Below the pieces are notes generated by a model. The model did not search any database and was not told the origin of the DNA. It worked only from the letters and a program-made list of their open reading frames with translations. 6,148 nt of DNA, taken from positions 1 through 6,148 of the forward strand of contig CALCPT010000550.1 of the NCBI GenBank assembly GCA_937897265.1, read 5' to 3'. Origin of the DNA: an uncultured Alcaligenaceae bacterium (lineage in GTDB: Bacteria; Pseudomonadota; Gammaproteobacteria; Burkholderiales; Burkholderiaceae_B). Shown here one piece after another: positions 1-5,789 of this stretch (within the stretch, counting starts at the first letter, position 1; the number at the start of each line of letters is the position of its first letter). The position numbers were made by a program, and so were the translations under genes.

Positions 1-51
1 AGATCTACACAGGCGAAGACACTCTTTCCCTACACGACGCTCTTCCGATCT
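1..51 (+). other. Residual Illumina P5/TruSeq adapter with i5 index (not genomic)
   Basis: Bases 1-10 (AGATCTACAC) match the 3' part of the Illumina P5 flow-cell oligo. Bases 11-18 (AGGCGAAG) sit exactly where the i5 index belongs, and from memory equal the TruSeq HT index D505. Bases 19-51 match the whole 33-base TruSeq read-1 primer site, which starts ACACTCTTTCCC and ends GCTCTTCCGATCT. Genomic sequence therefore begins at about 52. This is a library-preparation remnant left on a contig end, not biology. One reading frame stays open from base 3 through the adapter into the following gene, so an automatic gene caller could add false residues to that protein. Confidence 0.97.
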
Positions 52-53
52 TA

Positions 54-1532
54 ACGGATGATCTGGCCAGCAGCACGCTTGGCATCGAGAAAGGTGGACT
101 CGCCTATTGGATTGCCGCCATTCGCGAGTGTTTTGAAGAAGCCGGATTATTACTCGGCTATCGACACGATGATGAATTGGTGCAACTCAACGAACACGAA
201 GCACTGCGTCTGTCTGACCTACGCACCGCACTCGCTGAAAATAAAATTACCTTTGTCGATGTCTTAAAAGCCGAGCAATTTCGTGTAGCGACCGACAAAA
301 TCGCCTACTTCAGCCATTGGATCACGATGCCAGGGCGCCCTAAGCGCTACGACACTCGCTTTTTTGTAGCGCAGGCGCCAGTCGGCCAAATCGCTAAACA
401 AGATGACTACGAGACCGTTGGACAAAGATGGGTCCGACCCGCCGACGCGATCGAAAAAAGTCGCCTAGGTGAAATCGACTTGATGTTTCCAACCATCAAG
501 ACCCTTGAAAGCCTTTCGCGTTTTGCAACGGTGCAAGAACTGCTCGAGCACGCGCGCGAACCAAAACCCAAGCAACTCATGACGCCGCGCACGGGAACTG
601 GGCGAAACGGTCAACCTGAAATACTTGTCGCAAGCGACTATGCCTACGCCGAAATCGGAAAAATCGATCCACAGGGATTAGGCACTGCAAAAACATATAT
701 TGAACCTGGTGTCCCTGTAGAAATTGCACCGAATGTACTGCGCCTCACTGCAGCCAACCCAGGAATGATGACGGGCCCAGGCACAAACTCGTATCTCATC
801 GGCACCCAAGAGACAGGCATCGCCGTGATCGATCCGGGCCCACCTTTGGCCGAGCACATCGAAGCGCTAATCAACGCTGCGCGCGGGCCAATCAAATGGA
901 TCCTCTGCACACACACGCATCTTGACCACTCACCCGCGGCACTTGAACTTAAGGCGCGAACAGGTGCGACTTTGTTTGGTATGCCCCCACCGCCCTACCC
1001 GAATCAAGACCAAACCTTTGCGCCTGATGTCATCGTCAGCCATCACCAACGGCTACAAGTCGGCGGCGTAGACCTGCGTGTGATCCACGTGCCTGGGCAC
1101 GCTTCGAATCAAGTCTGTTACCTGCACGAAACCGAACACCTAATGTTTACGGGTGATCATCTCATGCAGGGCTCAACCGTCGTGATTAGCCCTCCAGACG
1201 GCAACATGGCAACCTATCTTGCATCGTTGCGCCTACTGTTGGATGAACAGATTGATTTTCTGGCTCCAGGCCATGGTTTCTTGATGGATAAGCCCAACAA
1301 TGCGGTCGAACGCGTGTTGATTCATCGTCAAGATCGTGAAAACAAAGTCGTGGCGGCGCTAAAAACCTTTGAGCAGCCTGTCACGCTTGAAGAGCTTGTG
1401 CCGGTTGCCTACAAAGACACCGCAGAAAAATTACATAAAGTGGCAATGCGCTCTTTGTTTGCCCATCTGCAAAAGCTGGTTGAAGAACAGCGAGTCACGT
1501 ATGCAAACGATCGTTGGCAACTGACACGTTAG
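54..1532 (+). CDS. Nudix domain fused to LACTB2-like MBL-fold hydrolase, 5'-truncated
   Basis: Partial protein: 492 codons remain before the TAG stop, and the true start lies beyond the contig end. Residues are counted from the codon at 54. The N-terminal part holds a Nudix-box core RECFEEAGL (residues 24-32), matching the REuxEExGu consensus. The surrounding residues (LAYWIAAIRECFEEAGLL) resemble the NUDT19-like branch. The glycine and glutamate normally found at fixed positions upstream of the core are not in the usual register, so hydrolase activity is uncertain. From about residue 220 comes a metallo-beta-lactamase fold of the LACTB2 type, with TGPGTNSYL, the zinc motif HTHLDH (287-292), His349 in HVPGH, Asp368 in FTGDH and His407 in APGHG; all metal ligands are present. 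The C-terminal roughly 85 residues look like the beta-lactamase-associated winged helix. LACTB2 relatives include metal-dependent RNases, but the substrate here is unknown. A TTG at 177 is a possible internal start but would cut off the Nudix box, so I reject it. Confidence 0.9.
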   Translation, partial: TDDLASSTLGIEKGGLAYWIAAIRECFEEAGLLLGYRHDDELVQLNEHEALRLSDLRTALAENKITFVDVLKAEQFRVATDKIAYFSHWITMPGRPKRYDTRFFVAQAPVGQIAKQDDYETVGQRWVRPADAIEKSRLGEIDLMFPTIKTLESLSRFATVQELLEHAREPKPKQLMTPRTGTGRNGQPEILVASDYAYAEIGKIDPQGLGTAKTYIEPGVPVEIAPNVLRLTAANPGMMTGPGTNSYLIGTQETGIAVIDPGPPLAEHIEALINAARGPIKWILCTHTHLDHSPAALELKARTGATLFGMPPPPYPNQDQTFAPDVIVSHHQRLQVGGVDLRVIHVPGHASNQVCYLHETEHLMFTGDHLMQGSTVVISPPDGNMATYLASLRLLLDEQIDFLAPGHGFLMDKPNNAVERVLIHRQDRENKVVAALKTFEQPVTLEELVPVAYKDTAEKLHKVAMRSLFAHLQKLVEEQRVTYANDRWQLTR

Positions 1533-1594
1533 ACGAGTCATGCCCCGCAGCGATGGTCAGATAGACATCCTGCGCAGCGCGCTCATGAAAAAAC
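1533..1594. other. Convergent intergenic spacer, no clear terminator
   Basis: These 62 bp lie between the 3' ends of the Nudix-MBL gene and the minus-strand VWA gene. The only structure I see is a short GC palindrome, CTGCGCAG at 1570-1577, next to a 4-bp GCGC/GCGC stem. Neither is followed by a T-run in either transcription direction, so an intrinsic terminator is not supported. Confidence 0.5.
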
Positions 1595-2602
1595 CTACAA
1601 CACGCGTCCGTCGCGACGTAAAGAGAAAAGGCCAGCGAGCAATATTAGCAGCGCACCCAACGCTAAAAATACAGCCGTCACCTCGGTGCTTTGGTGTTTC
1701 TCTAACCGAATCGTAGTCGCAAGTGCGGCATAGACTTTTTTCAAATCACTCGCGTTTGTCGCTCGATAATAATCAGCTAAGGTGATGTCGGCAATTTTTT
1801 TAAGCGCCGACTCATCGAGCTTGACGCGCATCGAAACGCCCTGCGCTTTCAACACCACACCCTCAGGTGTGCCAATACCCACGGTATACACACGTACCCC
1901 ATGATCTGCTGCGAGTTGAGCCATCTTCAACACGTCAGGCCCCATGTTGCTTTGCCCATCTGAAATCAACACAATCGCAAGAGCTTTGTTTGACCCCGGC
2001 TCAAGCTTGACCTGATTTGAGCCCTTGTTCTCTGCTCCCAAGGGCTTGCCCGTATCTTTAGGAGGCGGGCGATCGACTTCAGTGAGGATTTTTTCGACTT
2101 CAATTCCAGAACCTGGCAGCAATTGCGCAAGAGCAATCAAAATGCCACTGCCCAGCGCAGAGCCTGTTTGCAAGGGTGAGGTTTCGATCGCTTGATAGAG
2201 CTCATCGCGGCTCAACGTCGGGGCTTGTGCGACGGCCGCCGTGCTTGCCACGGTGACAATCCCGACTTTGACCTGAGCAGGTTGCTCGGCAATAAACGTG
2301 CGTACCGCAGCCTGTGCCGCTTCAATTCGACTCGGCTGTACGTCTGTGGCTCGCATGCTACCAGACGTATCAATCGCTAGCATCACCGTATCTAAGCGAC
2401 TAGGTAACAGCAACACTGCGCGCGGCCGCGCCAACGAAAACATCACAAGGCTGATGCCACAGAGCATCAATAACGCATAACCATGACGCGACCAGTGTTG
2501 CGAACGGCACAACCAGACATAGCCGCCAATTAATACAGGCAAGCCAGCAAAGACCCACAAGAGCGAGGGCCAAAGCAACGTAAGTGAGTTTAAAGAAAGC
2601 AT
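1595..2602 (-). CDS. BatA-like membrane VWA-domain protein
   Basis: 335 aa, ATG start, TAG stop. Two hydrophobic segments (about residues 9-31 and 41-58) are joined by a short basic loop (RSQHWSRHG). A von Willebrand factor A domain follows, then a last membrane segment (about 308-326) and a basic tail (RRDGR). By the positive-inside rule the VWA domain faces the periplasm. The metal-ion-dependent adhesion site looks complete: DTSGS (Asp78, Ser80, Ser82), Thr146 in LQTGSALG and Asp215 in ISDGQSN. Such proteins partner MoxR ATPases, presumably binding client or partner proteins through the metal site; the client is unknown. The start lies 4 bp after the DUF58 stop. A GGTGAG about 11 bases upstream of the ATG, inside the DUF58 end, may act as ribosome binding site. 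Two oddities are the short loop between the first two membrane segments and a hydrophilic insert at about 164-206, rich in Pro, Lys, Gly and Glu. It could also be called a BatB-type protein; family-level identity is firm. Confidence 0.9.
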   Translation of the reverse strand: MLSLNSLTLLWPSLLWVFAGLPVLIGGYVWLCRSQHWSRHGYALLMLCGISLVMFSLARPRAVLLLPSRLDTVMLAIDTSGSMRATDVQPSRIEAAQAAVRTFIAEQPAQVKVGIVTVASTAAVAQAPTLSRDELYQAIETSPLQTGSALGSGILIALAQLLPGSGIEVEKILTEVDRPPPKDTGKPLGAENKGSNQVKLEPGSNKALAIVLISDGQSNMGPDVLKMAQLAADHGVRVYTVGIGTPEGVVLKAQGVSMRVKLDESALKKIADITLADYYRATNASDLKKVYAALATTIRLEKHQSTEVTAVFLALGALLILLAGLFSLRRDGRVL

Positions 2603-2606
2603 AGCG

Positions 2607-3707
2607 CTAGCGACTCACCAACGTATTCGCACCGGCACCCGCCCTAGTACCTGCGGCGGTGCCCGCTTGAGCGTTTGCTGAAGTGCTTGCAGTAGCACCT
2701 GCCGCTAACTGGCTTCGCCGTTTACGTAAACGCGTAAAACGAACAAGCGCCTGATCAATCGGTTCATCGGTTTGTAACTCTAGACAATCAACACCAGCAT
2801 TTGCAAAACATTCGCGTAACTGTTGTTCGCGTGCCTGAGCCTGATCGGCAAAACGCTGACGAAAGGCCTTGTCGTGTGAGTCAACAAAAATCTGCTCACC
2901 CGTCTCAGCATCCTGCATCACTAACAGGCCTGAGTTTGGCAAGACCGTCTCAATCGGGTCAAACAAGCGAATCGCAACCACCTCATGCCGACGCGCCAAC
3001 TGATTCAAGGCACGATCCCAGCCAGGCTGACTTAAAAAATCAGAGAAGACGAAAACAGTTGAGCGACGCTTCAAGATCGACTGCGCGTCGGTTAAGAGCT
3101 TACCTAAATCGGTTTCTTGCGTTTGCTTGACGGACTCAGCCCGAGTCATGCGATCTAAGATATGGAGCACCTGCCGTCTACCTGAGCGCGCAGGAACAAA
3201 AACGTTTGCATGCCCACCAACACCGGTATGTAACAACGCGCCGATACGATTGCCGTGCTGCGTCAACAGCCGTGACAGTACCCCAACGCATTCAATCGCC
3301 AAGCTTCGTTTGCTAATCGCTCCAGACCCAAAGTCAATCGAACCCGATAAGTCCACCACAAACCACGCAGTCATTTCGCGATCTTCTTGATGCTCTCGCA
3401 CATAAGGCGTTTGCATTCTAGCTGTCACGTTCCAATCGATATGGCGAACGTCATCATGCGCTTGATACTCTCGCAAATCGGCGAGCATCAAACCGGCCCC
3501 ACGAAAGAGCGTGCGATAGTCACCTTGCAGTTGTCCATCAAGCCGGCGAATCACCGTCCATTCGAGCTGCCTAAGCAGCGCTTCGGGCGCAAGTACGGCG
3601 CCTACCTGCTCGGGCGTCTGTGACCCAACAGCAGACACACCACGGGCACGCGTCGTGCCTGACGCAGCAGCGGACTGACGCTTGAAACGCTTAAGAAACG
3701 CGAACAT
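2607..3707 (-). CDS. DUF58 domain protein (MoxR partner)
   Basis: 366 aa from the ATG at 3707, which encodes MFAFLKRF. A TTG 17 codons upstream (3758) also keeps the frame open, but it would deepen the overlap with moxR and adds residues without family character, so I prefer the ATG. The DUF58 signature is clear: DLREYQAHDDVRHIDW (residues 77-92), then TARMQTPYVRE. The C-terminal half is a VWA-like fold with DLSGS (Asp119, Ser121, Ser123), Thr199 and a second acidic site SDF (Asp223). No membrane segment is visible, so the protein is probably cytoplasmic, as in the short DUF58 form next to moxR. The function of DUF58 is not settled; genetic linkage makes it an adaptor for the MoxR ATPase. It overlaps the moxR stop by 17 bp, suggesting translational coupling; no strong Shine-Dalgarno is seen before the ATG. 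The last roughly 33 residues (from 334) are a low-complexity Ala/Gly/Thr/Ser tail not expected for the family. Confidence 0.92.
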   Translation of the reverse strand: MFAFLKRFKRQSAAASGTTRARGVSAVGSQTPEQVGAVLAPEALLRQLEWTVIRRLDGQLQGDYRTLFRGAGLMLADLREYQAHDDVRHIDWNVTARMQTPYVREHQEDREMTAWFVVDLSGSIDFGSGAISKRSLAIECVGVLSRLLTQHGNRIGALLHTGVGGHANVFVPARSGRRQVLHILDRMTRAESVKQTQETDLGKLLTDAQSILKRRSTVFVFSDFLSQPGWDRALNQLARRHEVVAIRLFDPIETVLPNSGLLVMQDAETGEQIFVDSHDKAFRQRFADQAQAREQQLRECFANAGVDCLELQTDEPIDQALVRFTRLRKRRSQLAAGATASTSANAQAGTAAGTRAGAGANTLVSR

Positions 3708-4725
3708 GACTATCGAGTGGCTTATCCGGTACGGGCACAGCACGTAATATTTTTTCAATCAGCTGGTCAGCTGATAATCCTTCAGATAAAGCCTCATACG
3801 ACAACACCAAACGATGACGCAAGACATCAGGTACCAAATCCACAACGTCTTGCGGCAACGCATAACCACGTCCTCGCAAAAACGCCAAGGCACGTGCGCC
3901 TTCGATTAGACCAATGGTCGCACGGGGGCTCGCACCAAACGTCAGATAACGCGCCAGGTCAGGCATACCAAAGCGAGCAGGATCTCGCGTCGCTGAGACA
4001 AGCTTGACCGCATACTGAATGAGACCCGGATCAACGTAGCCTTGACGCGATTGCGACTGCAGGGCTGCGATTTGCTCAGTCGTTGCAACAGCGCCGATAT
4101 CGATTGCGGGTCCAATGACTCGTTGAACAATGACAAACTCTTCTTCTTCTTTGGGGTAGCCCACTAACACTTTCATCATGAAGCGATCAACCTGCGCTTC
4201 AGGTAACGGATAAGTGCCCTCAGTCTCAATCGGATTTTGTGTCGCCATGACCAAGAACGGCGACGGCACCCTGTGGGTCTGCCCTGCGATGGTGACTTGC
4301 CGTTCTTGCATGACCTCAAGCAAAGCGCTTTGCACCTTAGCCGGCGCCCGATTGATTTCATCGGCAAGCACAAGATTGGCAAAGACGGGACCAAGTACAG
4401 TACTAAATTCACTCGTTCTCTGGTTATACACCTGGGTCCCCACCAAATCTGCCGGCAGCAAGTCGGGCGTAAATTGAATCCGCTTGAACGATCCTTGTAT
4501 CGCTCGGGCCAAGGTATTGACTGTCAAGGTTTTCGCCAAACCAGGTACGCCTTCAATCAGCAAATGGCCTTGTGCCAAAATCGCAACCAACATGCGTTCT
4601 AAAAATTGATCTTGACCCACCACCATGCGTTTGACTTCATACAACACTCGCTCCATCAACGCAGCGGTCTCTTGTACCGGTTGCGGTGATTGCCCACGGT
4701 TCCACGCTTGAGTATCACTATTCAT
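3691..4725 (-). CDS. MoxR-family AAA+ ATPase
   Basis: 344 aa, the usual size for the family, with all ATPase motifs present: Walker A GVPGLAKT (residues 59-66), Walker B LVLADE (118-123) followed by INRAP, sensor 1 in MATQNP (Asn164), an arginine-finger candidate in VDRF (Arg181), and sensor 2 in GASPRA (Arg268). The alanine before the Walker A lysine is normal for MoxR. Members form cytoplasmic ring ATPases that act as chaperones, remodelling or activating partner proteins together with VWA and DUF58 proteins; well-studied relatives serve methanol dehydrogenase maturation, stress tolerance and metal-cofactor insertion. The client here cannot be read from sequence. The ATG at 4725 has a GAGAA-like ribosome binding site 7 bases upstream. 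The gene is first of the tight moxR-DUF58-VWA set. A 121-bp repeat-rich spacer lies between it and the protease gene, so it may have its own promoter or be read through from the protease. Confidence 0.96.
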   Translation of the reverse strand: MNSDTQAWNRGQSPQPVQETAALMERVLYEVKRMVVGQDQFLERMLVAILAQGHLLIEGVPGLAKTLTVNTLARAIQGSFKRIQFTPDLLPADLVGTQVYNQRTSEFSTVLGPVFANLVLADEINRAPAKVQSALLEVMQERQVTIAGQTHRVPSPFLVMATQNPIETEGTYPLPEAQVDRFMMKVLVGYPKEEEEFVIVQRVIGPAIDIGAVATTEQIAALQSQSRQGYVDPGLIQYAVKLVSATRDPARFGMPDLARYLTFGASPRATIGLIEGARALAFLRGRGYALPQDVVDLVPDVLRHRLVLSYEALSEGLSADQLIEKILRAVPVPDKPLDSHVRVS

Positions 4726-4731
4726 TTCAGT

Positions 4732-4779
4732 TTCTCGTAATTGAACTCTAATGACTTCTCGTTATTCAACTCTAATGAC
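4732..4779. repeat. Tandem 24-bp direct repeat, two copies
   Basis: Two adjacent 24-bp units (4732-4755 and 4756-4779) agree at 22 of 24 bases, differing only at unit positions 8 and 12. Both start TTCTCGT and end AACTCTAATGAC. They lie just upstream of moxR. The near-identity suggests a recent local duplication; whether it has a regulatory role is unknown. Confidence 0.9.
4733..4736 (-). promoter_or_regulatory. Ribosome binding site of moxR
   Basis: On the minus strand GAGA (extended to GAGAAA) lies 7 bases before the moxR ATG. It falls at the edge of the first 24-bp repeat unit; the same GAGAA occurs again in the second unit at 4756-4760, where no start codon follows closely. Confidence 0.55.
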
Positions 4780-4843
4780 CTAAGCAGTCATGACTTAAGC
4801 ACCTATCACTGAAGCACTCATTACCTAAACGCTAATCAACTAA
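4769..4843. repeat. Degenerate ~15-bp tandem repeat, about five units
   Basis: Successive plus-strand units are ACTCTAATGACCTAA (4769), GCAGTCATGACTTAA (4784), GCACCTATCACTGAA (4799), GCACTCATTACCTAAA (4814) and a looser CGCTAATCAACTAA (4830). The shared pattern is roughly GCACTCATGACCTAA. The second unit contains a perfect 10-bp palindrome, AGTCATGACT (4786-4795). The array shares sequence with the neighbouring 24-bp repeat, so nearly the whole protease-moxR spacer is repetitive. Stop codons occur in it on the minus strand, so it is not a coding extension of the protease. Confidence 0.7.
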
Positions 4844-4846
4844 CAA

Positions 4847-5755
4847 CTAAAACGGGGGCATACCTAGCGCCGTACCTGCACTCTCTATCGTGATGGCAAA
4901 ACCAATTCCAATAAATGTTCTGACACTCGTTGGGTTCAGAATAGCCGTCACAATCCCCAACACTTCGCCTGCCATGTTTATCAAGGGCCCTCCTGAGTTG
5001 CCGGGATTGGCAGCCGCGTCAAACTGAATCAAGCCGGTAAGCGGTGGGCCTTCTGCCGGTTTAAACGTGCGATTTAAACCAGAGATCACTCCAGCAGACA
5101 CCGAAGCCCCTAAGCCAAAAGGAAACCCCACGGCTACCACGTCGTCCCCGGGGCTCAAATTTTGGCTTGAGCCGAGTGTGGCAGGCTGTAAATCATCAGG
5201 AATATTTAGAGGCTTCAAGACAGCCAAATCTTTGTCACGCTGAGCAGACACAATCACCGCAGGCGACTCCAAACCGTCCGCAAAGGTCACAACCAGACGC
5301 GGCGCCGACGCGACAACATGTAAGTTGGTCAATATCGTGCCGTCATCTTTAATCACGACACCGGTTCCAACCCCAAAGTCATCGTCACCCACCTGCGTGC
5401 CTTTCGCCTCGAGGATGTCACCGCGAATGCGAACGATCGAAGGCGCGATCAGTGCGGCCGCCCTCGCCGCACGTGCAGGTAATTCTTTCGTTGCTAAGGT
5501 GTGTAAGACGGCAGCGTCAATTTGCTCTTGCGTTAACTCGGTTCGTGCCGGTTGAACATAGTCGTAGACCAACAGCATCGACAGGCTTAACAAGGCACCG
5601 AGGGCTAGCCACCCCAGCCGCTCATACCGCCGGCGCAACCTCGAGACCTTAAACGCCTGGCCGCGAGGCATCTCGGACGCTTCAACCACAGCCGACCCCT
5701 CAGGCATATTTTGACCTGAGACTGAACGACGGCTGTAGAGCGCGGCCCGTTTCAT
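4847..5755 (-). CDS. Membrane-anchored trypsin-like (S1C/HtrA-type) serine protease lacking PDZ
   Basis: 302 aa from the ATG at 5755. A TTG two codons earlier is possible but less likely; only a weak GGG precedes either. Residues 1-47 form a hydrophilic N-terminus ending in a basic stretch (VSRLRRRYERLG), followed by one membrane segment (about 48-64). This gives a cytoplasmic N-terminus and a periplasmic body. A linker (about 65-105) leads to the HtrA-type trypsin fold with an intact triad: His146 (TNLHVV), Asp176 (DKDLAVLK) and Ser254 (NPGNSGGPL). The protein stops straight after GIGFAITIE, where HtrA proteases normally continue into a PDZ domain. The 121 bp before moxR cannot hold a lost PDZ, so the short form is complete rather than frameshifted. 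It resembles DegS in topology but lacks the peptide-sensing domain, so its activity must be controlled otherwise or constitutive. Its position before moxR suggests a role with the MoxR/VWA system; that is inference. Confidence 0.9.
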   Translation of the reverse strand: MKRAALYSRRSVSGQNMPEGSAVVEASEMPRGQAFKVSRLRRRYERLGWLALGALLSLSMLLVYDYVQPARTELTQEQIDAAVLHTLATKELPARAARAAALIAPSIVRIRGDILEAKGTQVGDDDFGVGTGVVIKDDGTILTNLHVVASAPRLVVTFADGLESPAVIVSAQRDKDLAVLKPLNIPDDLQPATLGSSQNLSPGDDVVAVGFPFGLGASVSAGVISGLNRTFKPAEGPPLTGLIQFDAAANPGNSGGPLINMAGEVLGIVTAILNPTSVRTFIGIGFAITIESAGTALGMPPF

Positions 5756-5777
5756 AAACAACCCAATCCCGCCAAGC

Positions 5778-5783
5778 GGTGAT
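5778..5783 (+). promoter_or_regulatory. Ribosome binding site GGTGAT of the divergent VWA gene
   Basis: GGTGAT matches six bases of the anti-16S complement and lies 6 bases before the ATG at 5790. The alternative in-frame ATG at 5820 has no such site, so this decides the start in favour of 5790. Confidence 0.55.
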
Positions 5784-5789
5784 AAAGTG

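Noticed and set aside
58..267. Plus-strand ORF starting ATGATCTGG near the adapter
   Set aside because: It overlaps the Nudix-MBL frame in another frame and has no domain character or ribosome binding site; the region upstream is adapter.
1570..1583. GC palindrome as a bidirectional terminator between the convergent genes
   Set aside because: The stem is only 4 bp and no T-run follows on either strand in the right direction.
3756..3758. TTG start extending the DUF58 protein by 17 residues (MKKYYVLCPY...)
   Set aside because: It lies deep inside moxR, has no ribosome binding site, and the added residues look like out-of-frame moxR sequence. The ATG at 3707 is better.
4528..4551. Alanine before the lysine in the MoxR Walker A (GVPGLAKT) as a defect
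   Set aside because: This is the usual MoxR form of the motif, and all other ATPase motifs are intact.
4732..4843. CRISPR-like array in the repeat spacer
   Set aside because: The units are directly tandem without spacers, short and degenerate, and there are no cas genes.
5711..5739. TTGACC followed 17 bases later by TGTAGA as a plus-strand promoter for the second VWA gene
   Set aside because: The -35 match is good, but the -10 matches only three of six bases and misses the two most conserved, so it is likely chance.
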